Positions 46,493 through 57,991 of a DNA stretch of 64,000 nt are shown here, one piece after another. A model generated the notes under the pieces. The model did not search any database. It was given only the letters and a program-made list of their open reading frames with translations, and had not been told where the DNA came from. Position numbers and translations under genes: made by a program. The DNA is from Lunularia cruciata (taxonomy: Eukaryota > Streptophyta > Marchantiopsida > Lunulariales > Lunulariaceae), in the NCBI GenBank assembly GCA_948567375.1, contig OX419761.1, positions 11,756,243-11,820,242 of the forward strand, read 5' to 3'. Position 1 is the first letter of the stretch; every line of letters starts with the position of its first letter.

Positions 46493-47148
46493 GTAATACT
46501 AATGACTAAACATATTATCTTTACAAGAAAATTGGTTTAGTATTATCTAGAAAGATATTAGGTATGATAGGCTAGGTAGATCAAATAGAGGTGTCACCAA
46601 AAGAGTACTTTTACTAATAGAGAAAGAGCTAAAAATAGCCAAGAAATGTAATACCATAGTTAGACATATTATCTGAAGGTGGAAATTGGCTTGGTAATAT
46701 CTGGAGGGATGTAATAGATAATAGACTAAGTAGATCAAATAGAGGTATTACCAAAAAAGTATTTCTACTAATAGGGTAAGAGCCAAAAATAGTCTTAACT
46801 TAAGAGCAAATTTTAGAGGTCTAAACCAATGAATTAGGTCTTAAAAAAGTATCGAATCTTCCATTAAGCTAAGAAAGGCTGGCAATCCCTGCCACTATTT
46901 TTCTCATTGAGAGCTTTCCAATGGTACCTCACCCATGTGATTCTAAGATTCCTATAAAAAGATTCTCTAAAGATTCCTTTTGATCAAAGCTTGTTTGACC
47001 AACTAGATAGGACCAGAACCAACTTGTCACATATGCATATAACTAATCTAAGGGTAGAGTTCACAACCATGTCACCAATCCATGTATTTGATCCAAGGAT
47101 GGAGTTTCCTTTGAGTGAATCTTCTTTGTTATATAACAAAAACAAGGT
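46493..47148 (+). mobile_element. 3' LTR of the plus-strand chromovirus, truncated
   Basis: Matches the 5' LTR at 38294 with the same two internal units (46493 and about 46650). It ends at about 47148 inside the tatataacaaaaacaagg part, missing the final 90 or so bases, and is joined to the minus-strand copy. Confidence 0.8.
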
Positions 47149-48591
47149 GCATGTAATAATGCATCTTCCAATTACTAAAAGGTCAATTCTTGTGTGGTTA
47201 GCCGCATCCATTTCTGCCCCTTGCCAAGTTGTGCTATTAAAAGTTTTGTAACCTTGGAGAAGTCATTGACAAATTGATGATATCCAAGAAACTCTTGAGT
47301 GAGTTTGGTCCTCTGGAGCACTCCATCTCTGAATGACCTCTATTTTATCTATTAACACTTGGAAACCTTCTACACTTACTCTATGCCCCAAATAGTCTAC
47401 TTTATACTTGCTAAACTTGCACTTTGAGATTTTGGTGTACAATTGATTCTATTGTAGAATCTTAAGGATTTCTGGCAAATGTTGCTTGTGTTCCATCATT
47501 ATCCTATTATAGACAAGGTTATCATCTAGGAAAAGGATAATAGATTCATCCATAATGGAAATAATATGAACTCATGAAAGTGGTTGGTGTGGTGGTGAGA
47601 CCAAAGGCATCACTTGGTACTCAAAATGGCCATAACTTGTTTGAAAGGCAATTTTTTGGATGTCTTTATCAATCCACAATCCAAATTTTATTATAACCAC
47701 TATGTAGATCAAGTTTGGTGAAGTGTCTTACCCCATTGAGTTGATCAAATAGGTCATCCATGTGGGGTAAGGGGTATTTGTTCTTCACTATTTGTTGATT
47801 TGACCTCAATAGTCAATGCACATGCACATTGTATCATCCTTTTTCTTCACAAACGAGACCAGAGCACCATATGGTGATATGGTTGGATAAACCCTTTCTT
47901 AGCATATCTTCAATTTAAGCCTTACAATTTTCCAACTCATGAGGTGATAGACAATATGGGACCTTACAAGGAGATGTTTTCCTAGGAATTATCTCAATTT
48001 TATGATCTACTCTCCTTTTCAATGGTAATCCTAAGGGTAGGTCATTTTTAGAAGATATCTTGAAACTCATTGACCACATCTTTCAGTTTCTCAGGAACTT
48101 ATCCATTAAGTTGTGCACTCTAGACTCCTCTTATTATGCCCATGAAACATCTATTTGTCTTATAGATAGTTGTCATCCTATGACATAGATAGGCAAATCT
48201 CCTTATGTGCTCTCTCTTTAACCCCAATGATCTTTCATTGGCAAGTTCTCACTACTTTCTTTCTCCAATCAATCCTGGGGTTGTAGTGCTCCATCCATGG
48301 CATACCTAAGATTGCATCATAACAAGCTAACCTTATCACTCACCACTCAATTGCTTCATGATACTCTCCTATAGAGAGTGCTAACTTTCTAGGTAACAAT
48401 TCAATCTTCTTTGTGTGCCCATTAGGTAATTCTACTTCTTCATTCTCATCCTTCTCTAGATCCATTTCCAACATTATTGCAATAGAGCAAGACAAGAAGT
48501 TCTTTGTTGCTCCAAGGTCTATCAACACTCTCACTGGATTGCCCTCTATGACTCTATTTACAAAAATCAATTGTGAATTTGTCTTCTCCAC
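47148..48591 (-). pseudogene. Second chromovirus, minus strand: protease and RT relic
   Basis: Aligns in reverse with 40960-42400 of the plus copy. The protease ORF 48591-48340 has VRVLIDLGATKNFLSCSIA and ELPNGHTKKIELLPRKLAL. RT follows with stops down to 47250, where a QTHSRVSW block corresponds to the SFLRLMGF end of RT. Homology continues to about 47148 and stops at the truncated plus-strand LTR; RNase H, integrase, chromodomain and 3' LTR are missing. Confidence 0.8.
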
Positions 48592-50321
48592 CCTCTATGC
48601 ACTTGTCCTCTTTCTTTCTCCACTTTTTTGCTTCTCCATTGAGCCAATAAGGCCATGGGTACATTTATTGGCAATCTTTGTTTTCCAATGTGATTTTTGT
48701 CTCCTCTTCTTCAATTTGTCTCTCTATGTTGTTCAAAGATTGCATGTATGGAGGCCAAGGGCCTCTAGGAAATCAAATACAAAAAATCATGGTTAGGTGC
48801 CCAACTTGGCCGCAATTGTAACAACAATATTTTTTTGCTTGAGTCTCTCCTTATGGGACCCCACCTCTTTTTTCTTTGAGCCATCTCCATTCTCCTTGTA
48901 TCAATCATGCTCCTTGTTCTTGGAACCAAAATGTTGCCCAGTTCCATAGGAATTGGTCCACCAAAATGTTGTGTTTTGGCCTGATAATGTTGAGTTGGAC
49001 TACCCTTTCACCTCCTCCAAGTGCCCCTACTATTCTCTAAGCACAAGCAATAGCTTCAAAAACCATGTAAGGGTTTTGTAACATTATTTCTTGGTAAATT
49101 TGCTCCTTTAACCCTAGTTTGAAATTGTCCAGAGCTTTTACTAGACTCATGTTAGTTATTGTGATTTGTCGCTCAAGGAATGCCTCTACATACTCTTATA
49201 TATTGTTCTTTTGCTTCAACCCCATAGTCAAGTGCGGGCGACTTGCATAGAATCCACGGATTGGAAGTTCTTCAATAGCACTTCTTACATGGCCATCAAA
49301 GTGACCTCTCTTCTTTCTGCTAAATAGATCATTCCTAAGCATCATACTATGTGAGTACTTTATCAATCAAGTACCCTATCAAACATACCTACAACATGAT
49401 CAGTGATTTCAATGGTGAACAATCAAAAGTATCAACTCATTCTTGAAATCCAATTCTCCACTACTCCCATGGACTGTTGTCCCTTGTAAGGATTGATATT
49501 ATATGTCCTCTTCATCCATAGTAGCAATGTGGCCTCATTGTTGATTGGGATCGGTGTCATTGGCATGAGTGACTCTCCATGTACTTCAGCCATTGGCATT
49601 TTGGACAACTCTTCCTTTTGCATTGCTTGATCATTCTTGAAGTTATGTACTTGACTTTGCACTGCACCACTGGTCATCTTGATCTCAAGAAACTCATTCA
49701 ACATCCCTTGCATCAACTCTTGCAATTACGTATCCATGATTTCTACACAACAATTGGTCAATTACTACTTCCTATTTCAATAGAGGGTTAATATGATCAC
49801 TCAAGAGAAGACATGGCTATTGGGACCACCATTGGAACTTCATATGCTATCACTCATTGATAATATTATTCACCAAAATCAAAGACTACAAAATCCCTAA
49901 ATATTACTTTTGGTCTAACCACATAATGGATTTCTACTTAAGTGTTTAAAGAGAGAGTATTTGGTATATTAAGATCCATCACAACAGAATGTAGATCATC
50001 AAGTCCCACTTTTTATCATAGATCACTATAGGCAAAATCATCAAGTCTGGTGGATTGATTATTATATCCATGAACTCTACTCCAAAATGGAAAACAATAT
50101 ATACTCTTATTGTTCACACTAGATGTACATAATCTTGATATAGAATGGATTCAAGAATGGAAATTAGAGTGCCAGATATTGTCCTCTTGGAGCCTCCATC
50201 CAATCCTCTCTCTAACACTCTCCTAAACTCTATCAATTGCACTATGGTTTCTCTCCTCAAGATTTACTTAGTCTTAGTAGCCCATGTACTTCCAAAAGGG
50301 GTGATCCATTAGATTGAAATA
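48592..50321 (-). pseudogene. Second chromovirus, minus strand: gag relic and leader
   Basis: 49725-49432 is the longest gag piece, with NNEATLLLWMKRTYN and VENWISRM. A zinc-knuckle block on the minus strand near 48830-48785 reads CYNCGQVGHLTMIFC, with five rather than four residues before the last Cys. The leader between 49800 and 50321 has no ORF. Confidence 0.7.
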
Positions 50322-50336
50322 CCGGCTCTAATACTT
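50322..50336 (-). promoter_or_regulatory. Primer binding site of the minus-strand chromovirus
   Basis: On the minus strand agtattagagccgg, a decayed tRNA-Met type site like that at 39231, next to the LTR. Confidence 0.75.
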
Positions 50337-50337
50337 T

Positions 50338-51066
50338 TATAATCTTTTGAGGATAAGAGATCACAAGAGAAGAAACACAAGCTTCACACTCAATCCTCCT
50401 ATGCTCTAAAGGAGCACCTTCTCTTTATTACATAGCAAAGAGGATCTTCCCAAAGTAAACTCCACCCTTGGATTAGATATACATAGATTAGTGATATGTC
50501 AATGAGCTCCACCCTTAGATTAGTTGTATGGATGGGTGACATGTTTGTCCTTGTACTATCTGGTGGGTCAAACAGGTTTGATTGGAAGTACTCTTTATAG
50601 AATCTTCTTGTGGGAATCTTAGAATCACATGGATGAGGTAGCATTGAAAAGCTCTCAATGAGACAAACTTGGGGGGAAAAGGCTAACCTTTCCTATATTG
50701 GGGAGATGTACACATTTTCAAAGCCTAATTCATCAATTAAAGCCTCCAAAATTGACTCACATTTTTGGCCTCTCCTCTTGCTCTATTAGTAGAAGTATTC
50801 TCTTGTTGATACCTCTATCTGATCTATTTAATCCATTATCTATAACATCCTCTTAGATATTACCAAGCCAATTCTTACCTCCAGATAATATGTTTAGCTA
50901 TTGGTATTATATTTTCATGCAATTTTTGGCTCTTGCTCTATTAGTAGAAGTGCTCTTTCTATATCACCTCTATGTGATCTACCTAGCCCATCATATTTAA
51001 GATCCTTCTAGATGTTACCAAGTCAATTTTCACCTCTAGATAATATATCTAGCTATTGGTATTACA
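50338..51066 (-). mobile_element. 5' LTR of the minus-strand chromovirus
   Basis: About 729 bp, from tgtaatacc (51066 on the minus strand) to the primer site. It has the same two internal units as the LTR at 38294 and lacks the 230-bp extra segment. It abuts element e at 51067. Confidence 0.85.
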
Positions 51067-52594
51067 CAAAGGTACAAATCTGTATATCCCTCCAAATTCT
51101 ACATCCGCTTGTTGATACTTCTTGATCATTGGCTCCCCTTAAGGTTGGGAAGTAAAGTTTCCTATGGGAGGGTTATGGCCTAGGAACCTGCTATGCTTTT
51201 TCTCCTTTAGTAAATTGTGACCCATGTAGAAATGGATTGCAAAGGTGGCGAGGTGTGTAGCTCTTGCTTCCTCCAAAAAGTCTTTGAAAAGCATCCAGGC
51301 TTATAGATTGAACATGCGAGCCCTGTTCACTAGTTCTCCCTCATACACGTTGTGGAAATTTTTTGCCTAACTATTTGTGAAGTAAGTTGTTTGTTTGTGG
51401 TGGAATAACTTCATAATTGCTTCTATTATCACCCTTTGAGCCAAATCCTTGTAATTAAGAAACCTGCCAACCATTTTTTTGATTGTTTGGTTCTCCTAAA
51501 GTAGCTTTTATTTCATTGGTCATGTCTTCTTGAGAGAACTTGGTGTTGATTATCATTGCTCTAAATGGGCTTGCATCTAGACCAAGTACATTCTTCCAAT
51601 TTTCTTCAGCCCATGCATAGGGATTTTCTTTCAAATCCCCACTATTTTTCTCCTTTTTGACCATCATCTCATGATTAACTCAGAATCTATCACTCCTAAT
51701 CCAATAGAAAGAAACCCAAATGCTTGTTCTGGATTACTTCTCTCCTAGAATACCAACCATTGATCTATTGTTGGACTCCTAAGGATGGCTTTGGGAGGCT
51801 TCCTCACTGGCTTCTAGACAATACCATCTTTTCAAAGTGCTAAAGGAGATGAAGGAAAATATGGGTTGCCTAAAAAAGATGAAATATTGAAAACTAAGAC
51901 TTGGTTAGGAGACAAAGTTTTGCTTCTAGACTAAAGACATCACTTTTGTTGTGAAAAGTGGAATTGTCCATTGCCACTTTGTTTTAGAGGCAAAGTCTTT
52001 GGTCATTCTTCAGCCAAGAAGTGGTTGGGCATTGTGGGTCCTTGTCATTTATTTCATGTGGGGTACCATTCACACATGCAAACTATCCTTATCTTCAATG
52101 GTCTTGGTGACCGATGGGAGTAATTGGCCACATGCCAACAGTCTTCCTTGGAATGAAAACACCATTCTTGAAATGAAATGGTTGTCCTTGAACTAGGTGG
52201 CAGCTTATTCAAATTAGTATATGGTCCTTGACATCTGTTGGAGTTGGGATGAAGTGTGACTGGGGCAAACTCATTTGGCTGAGTTGTGTTCTTGACTAAA
52301 GTGCTTACCAATGAAATGTTCTTTTCTATGGACATCTTTGGGCCAAAATCCTTTTCCACCAAAGCTATATTCCTTTGAGCATTCTTTGGTCTAGTGTTGG
52401 ATTTGGCATTCTTCCTTTAGTTGGCCTTTTGGCTTCTGATCTGTCATTTAGGTTGTTGGCTCATAGGCACAACTCTGAAGAATGTTGTATCTAAGAGCTT
52501 TTCTCATAGAAGAATGTAGTAAGCTATCATTTCCTCACAATTAAGGATGAAATTAATAAATAAAAACAAATAATACAAAAATATGGGCACATCA
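51067..52594 (-). mobile_element. TG...CA element copy e, 5' part only
   Basis: Starts on the minus strand at 52594 with tgatgtgcccat, related to tgtggtacccac. It aligns with copy a from 26347 to about 24900 and with copy b near 28230. The minus-strand ORF 51667-51455 (AWAEENWKNVLGLDASPF and GEPNNQKNGWQV) is the counterpart of the block near 25380 in copy a. It is interrupted at 51066 by the chromovirus LTR; the rest of the copy is not found beyond the composite, so part was deleted. Integrase of X resumes right of 52594. Confidence 0.7.
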
Positions 52595-52599
52595 GATGG

Positions 52600-53570
52600 T
52601 ACAATTAGTGCCAAGGAGAGAGATGGTGTCCTTAAGCATAGATAGACATCTTCTTTGGATATGAGAAGATGGTAGAGTGCTAGTACCTTTTCTATCGTTG
52701 GGATCACTGTTGGTTTATCATGCTCATGAGAAGCTAGGACATCTTGGAGTGAAGTGGACATATAGCTTACTTTTGTGTCATTATTGGTGGTGCAATATGA
52801 AAAATAATTTGTAGTAGCTTCTTGCCAACTAGTATAGTTTGTGCCCAAGTTTACTGAGCTCTTAATCATTTTGGTGCACCAATTGAGGTCTTGACTAATC
52901 CAAATATAGAGTTATAGAGAGAGTTAGATCTTGTGTTACAAGGACTTGATTGATCATCATACTACATCTCAAAATCATCTTCATGTATATGGTTTGCTAG
53001 AGAGAGTTAGTTGTTCAGACAATGAAGAAAGGATTGTATAAGAGGGTTTGCAGAGACGCTACTTGGGAGATCACTTGGGAGATCAAGATCTCCAAGTACC
53101 TTGGTTTTCTATGGGTTATAAATTTAACCAGCTTCCTTAGCATCCTTCTCTCCATACTACTTATGGAAAAGATCTAGATTCATCTATAGTTATTTGTCAT
53201 GATTATACCATAGTTTTGGACTTGGATGATCTAGATGTGTGGGTGAGTGCATATTCTCAATGTTTAGAGATCTTTTGCAGAGTGATGCCAATGGCCTGGA
53301 GAATTTTGCAATTGATCAATATAGAGAAATTTTATGATATGCCATTGTTCAAGGATAGACTCTCAATCCATCAATTTCATCTTGGTGCTTATGTATGTCT
53401 GCATCAAATTGCATCAACTCTTGATGTGACTACATGTCATATTATTTTGAGAGTATCTAAGGTTTTGCCTTTTGGACTCCTCATGTTGGAAGTGAATGAT
53501 GGAGTTGTATGAAAGGATCATGTGTGAAATTTTACAACATGCCACCTTCCAAACATTCATGGCAAAAAAG
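52600..53570 (+). pseudogene. Element X, right part: integrase relic
   Basis: Zinc domain: YHAHEKLGHLGVKWTYS and HYWWCNMKN (52715-52805), then a VVASCQL block. Catalytic core: FGAPIEVLTNP (52870-52905), with Asn where the second catalytic Asp is expected, then an RELDLVLQGLD block and TTSQNHLHVYGLLERV (52960-53010), where Glu of LLERV fits the catalytic Glu. 53216-53512 is an open piece with RVMPMAWRILQL, FHLGAYVCLHQIA, STLDVTTCHIILRVSKVLP and GLLMLEVNDG, the C-terminal domain. Frameshifts and stops separate the blocks. The lineage is clearly different from the chromodomain copies. Confidence 0.75.
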
Positions 53571-53589
53571 CTTGGAAATTGTACATGCA

Positions 53590-53735
53590 AGCTTGTGGTG
53601 TATGTTATAGAGCTCTCATGGAGGATTTACTACTATGTTGGTGTGTGAGAGTTGTTTGAGAGGGAGGCGTATGGACGTTTGACTCCTCTTCTCATGATGG
53701 TTCTTCAAGTGAAATGGTTATGTCTTTGATGTTCT
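53590..53735 (+). pseudogene. Element X: PHD-like finger after integrase
   Basis: Three pieces in shifted frames give a PHD finger pattern: ACGVCYRALMEDLLLC (53591-53638), CESCLRGRRMDV (53644-53679) and LTPLLMMVLQVKWLCL with Trp at 53715 and Cys at 53721 and 53730. The order CxxC, CxxC, GWHxxC-like, LTPxL, W.C..C is that of a PHD finger; the conserved Trp-His pair is replaced by Arg-Arg in this decayed copy. In living elements such a finger would bind histone tails and could guide insertion, as the chromodomain does in chromoviruses. Confidence 0.6.
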
Positions 53736-56700
53736 TAACACCTTAGCTAGTTCACTCTTTAGGTGGTATAGATAACAGAAATGCAATTTAACAATGGGGC
53801 ATGATAGCACCCAGCTTCTTGATCTTTTCCCACCATATACTTGGAGTAGATGGTTATGTGGAGTTGGAGGGACCTAATTGTGAACCAGGAGGAATTCTGG
53901 CAATTTGGAATTTGTGTGGGACTTCTTGTATGAGTTTTTCTTCTATAGCATATGATGTTGACATTGATGTTTGTTATGTAGAAATATACTTATGCACAAT
54001 AGCTATAATGTCATTTTTAGCACCAAAGCTAGCTTTCAAGGATGCTAGAGTGATAGTCTTAGCAATCACTATCATATCTATAGCTACCCAAGGACTACTT
54101 AATGCGGCCGGGTATTACATTAGGGTTCTTGGTTGCACCATTAGAGCCACCATTTGCACTATCAATACCATTCAATGTGCCATTATGTTGCTAGGGTTGG
54201 ACTCCTTGGCCATCCCAAGGGGTATACTTCAAAGTGTAGCTCTAGAGAGCTCACTTCTTTTGTGTTGGGCCTTTGAACTCAATGTTATGGTGAACTAAAG
54301 CTAGTGAGTGCAACTTGGATTCTTTGAGCTAGAGTAGATGTGGCTTGATGGTGCACTCAACATTTGATGGTAAAGTATATTGATTAGGAGTACTGATTTC
54401 TGAAGAAGTGAGAGGGGAGATCTGGTTGGGAATTTACTCTTGGGAATTCCAGATTTATAAGGCATAAATCTGAATTTGTAAGTGTGTTGTGAACTCACAT
54501 TACATTTGTTCTCTTGTAAATCTGTTACAAGGGAGGTAAAGCTGTTTTAGGTGGGTCTTGGGTCCCTTTCAAATCTTAGCTGTTCTCATTTGAGACTTAC
54601 CTTAGTGTTTTACAAAAGTTAAGAACAATTTCTTGCTTTTATAAGATAATACTCAAGGATTTGTATATATATAGCATTGATGGATAGAGCAAATTGCTTG
54701 ACTAGTAGTGTTGAGCAAGGTCAAAGACTATGTCAATAAAAAATTTATGTCAGAGACTCTCAATTTAATGGTGGCCAACTCCTCTAGGGTAAACATCCTA
54801 TGTTAGTTTGGGGCATTTGAACTTCTGAACAGTATACTTCTTTGGAACAAATACCAATCAAATCTGCCTTAAATGCTACCTCTCTTTTAGAGCGGATTAA
54901 CAAACGTCTTGACAGGCTTTTTATATTAGCTATGCTTTTTTTGGTATATTTTCTTGTACAAAGGCTCATCATAAAACATTTACACTCTCTAAACCTTGTG
55001 GTTGTTTCTAACTTGTAATGTTCTCTTAGTTGAGTTGCACTCTAATGGTATTGAATATACTTCCATCAAGGACTACAATGACTCACTGTGAGTCTCATAC
55101 ATGAACAGAGAATACACAGCAGCAAACAATAAGCAGAAACATGCACTACAATCAAGTGGATCAGCCTCAAGACATGTTCATTCTTCTTGTGTTCTTCAAA
55201 TCTTTTGTTCTTTCCTCTAATGCAATAGTGAAAAATGAAAGCTGATTTTCTCTATCTTGATCTATCAGGGAAGATGGTTGACTTCATACAAGATATTGAG
55301 GAAGTAATAGCCCAAGCTTGCAAAATCATATTAAGCAATGGGGTACACACTATCTAAGTCAAACTACCTTTACTTATACAGATATGCAATAAGATAAGTA
55401 GGTGAGTATATCCAAACTATGTGACATAGGAATGGAAAATAGCTCCATTATAAGCTACAATGCAATCTAGAACTAAAATATTTGTCATGGATTTACTTAT
55501 TTATGTTGATCTCTCCTCTTCTTGATGATCTTTAGTTATTTGGTTATGTTTCCTCAAAAAACTCAAAAATTCACATCATCTTTTGCAATAGTTCTTTGAA
55601 TGCTTGGACTTGAGGGATATAGTTGCACCAATCCTGGTGGTGTAACCAATTTCACAATTAGTCATATTGTCAACCTCAAGAATAAAGTAGCACTCATATA
55701 ATGATTGATTTTTGTGCAGCCGGTGTCTTGACTCTTATTGTCCATCAAGTCTCAAGAGTGAGTTTTATGTAGGCATTGCTAGAGTAAGAACTAGATCTTA
55801 GTGTCATGCAATATCCCTACCATACAATGCCAAAATTGAATCTTCTATGGGGTTTGCTCATGGATTTATGTGAGCAAGATCCAAAACTCATTTTCAAAAT
55901 TGTATGTAAAAGACCAAGGAGAGAAATAGGAGAATGGAAATTCACATTAGAACTCTCAAATGGGTAAAATTTTGAATGTTTGGCATGAGTTTGGACTTAG
56001 TATTTATAAAAAACCCAAATACAAGTCTCTCAAGAAGTTTCCAAGGAAGATTAGTTCTAGAAGCTATCTTTCTTGGAATGCCAGCCAAACTAGCTATCTA
56101 CTTGGCATACAAGCTAAACTAGTGATTTATTTTATATACAAGTTCATCTCTGGGAAGTTCCTAAAAGCTTTTTAGATATTTCTAGAACATCTTAAGCTAA
56201 TTTTATCTCATTTTTGCTATATATAGCTTATTTTGCTAATTCAATATTATTACACTACAAGTGTTTGACAAATGTTGTTAGGAAGTAGAATTAAGCCAAA
56301 CTCTTAGGGTGGGGCCCGAGCCTCTCATTTTCTTTTCATTATGTCCATACATATGCATGTTTTGAACTTGCTCTAATTCTTGATTGAAGTCAAAAAGCAG
56401 ATTTATTTTGAAAAAACATATTACATGTTATCATAAGGAATTAAAAAGAGGCAATCACATAGAACACATGAAGGTGGGAAGACCCCATCAAGCCCGTACA
56501 AGGGAGAGATAAAAGAGCTAAAATAGTATCATAATGTGAGTTTTAATTATCCTACACTTAAAAATTGGGAAAAAAGTTCCATTGCCCATGTATTGAAAGG
56601 CATATTGATGTACAATAGGAAGGATTAGCACAAAACGGAAGGATGCACATTTACAAAGCAATTTTCACATGTACCAACCGCTGCTTCACAGGCTGCAAAG

Positions 56701-56890
56701 TAGATATTTGCAACCTGGTTTCCATGCCCAGGGTGATGTGCTATGGTCCATAGGGATAAGGCCAATCAGTGAACGAGTCCCCGTGGGGTTTTATTTCCCG
56801 AAACTTCGCGTAACTGATCACCGTGGCCCGCCCTCATAAGCAGGAGGTCCAAAAGGAAAAGGAAAAGTAGCATCGGAGTATATAGCGCCA
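53736..56890. other. Region without a recognisable gene
   Basis: About 3.1 kb. A 165-codon ORF at 53801-54298 (+) is hydrophobic and Ile/Cys-rich without a domain; its reverse strand reads as Asn/Gly-rich, like a gag tail, so it is probably the antisense of a retroelement piece. 54300-56300 is AT-rich and shows no match to other parts of the window. 56470-56530 contains a fragment of the SINE-like repeat. A GC-richer patch at 56680-56880 looks protein-like on the minus strand (NQVANIYFAACEAAVG) but has no family I know. Confidence 0.45.
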
Positions 56891-56897
56891 GGAGTTA

Positions 56898-57990
56898 AAG
56901 AGTGTCATACTCAATTTTCATGATTTGTAAATTAAGTGAAATAACCACAGTGACCTAAAGTTGGTAATCGTGGCAAAAGTGGCGGAGATGAATAGTGTAC
57001 TAAACATATACTTATAAGCAAGTCTTAGCAGACAGTGTAAATGTTTCATTTCATTTGTTTATTTATATTATTATAATTGTAGAAGAGTGAAAGGCAGCCC
57101 GCGTATGAAAAACATAGGATGGGAAGACTCCCATCAAGCCATACAAGGGAGAGACAAAAAAGGTAACATGGGGCTAAGTCCCAATAGAGTCTATATGAGA
57201 AATTTACCCTATCACACTTAAGACATCCGAGCTATGCAAGTCGTACAGTTTACACACAATTGGAGCATCCGATGAAATATCACCTTATGTGATTGTTCTC
57301 CTCTGGATTGCACCAACCACTGCGCTCTGTAGAGCAATAGACACATGCTATCTATAATATATAGCATGTGTCTTGACGCTTAACATGATAAGCTCTCATG
57401 CACTTCCCGACAAATGCATCCAATGTCATGTCCATTGCTCCATATAACTCCCCGGCTAGAGGAACAAAGAAGAGTTAGAAGAGTTAGTCACAATAGATTC
57501 TTATCAATATTGTATAAACTAATTTTTTATATTTTAAATATTTAAAAAAACAAAAAACAAAAAAAAATTTATATAAAATAATATTATTATATAGGAATAT
57601 AATATAAATTTAATTTAATTATTGAATAAATTAAATTTAATACTTTTAAAATATAAATAAAATATTATAATTTAAATTAAATTTTTAATTAAATTAAGTC
57701 AAAATTATTTGTACTCCCAAACACACAATAATAATTTCAATAATAATTCCATTAAATGTCGTCTTGAATCACATAGATGAATCACCACACGGGGAAGAAG
57801 CAAAAGGCAGGCAATGGCACCGCTGCTAAATGTCCATCCACATTTGGCTCGTGGTTTGTGGGGAGAGCGATGTGTGTGATCTCTGTTCACGGTTTCTTTC
57901 TGCTTCCTTGTGCTTAGATTAGCGATTTCCAACTCTATCCAATATCAACATCTCTAGCGCACCTTCGTAGAGAGCCACATGAAAGAAGCT
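56898..57990 (+). repeat. Tandem unit 1 (about 1.1 kb, with SINE-like insert)
   Basis: Starts with a 195-bp module with catactcaattttcatgatt, gacctaaagttggtaat and gacagtgtaaat, repeated at 57992-58185. It then has an AT-rich stretch (57510-57700) and the module with gaatcacatagatgaatcac, gctgctaaatgtccatcc and ttgtggggagagcgatg (57760-57990), repeated at 58470-58702. The unit is longer than unit 2 because of the insertion at 57089. Confidence 0.8.
57081..57484 (+). mobile_element. SINE-like repeat, longest copy, with target-site duplication
   Basis: A 388-bp insert (57089-57476) flanked by agaagagt (57081-57088 and 57477-57484). Unit 2 shows the empty site. It starts gaaaggcagcccgcgta, matching aaaggcgaccgcgtagg in other copies, and carries the core ggatgggaagactcccatc, acaagggagagacaaaa and atggggctaagtccc. 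Its 3' half is absent from the other copies and holds a perfect 13-bp inverted repeat, agacacatgctat (57339-57351) and atagcatgtgtct (57361-57373). Confidence 0.8.
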
Positions 57991-57991
57991 G

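Noticed and set aside
53801..54298. 165-codon plus-strand ORF with hydrophobic stretches
   Set aside because: No domain, no conserved counterpart, unusual Ile/Cys content; more likely the antisense of a decayed gag-like sequence.
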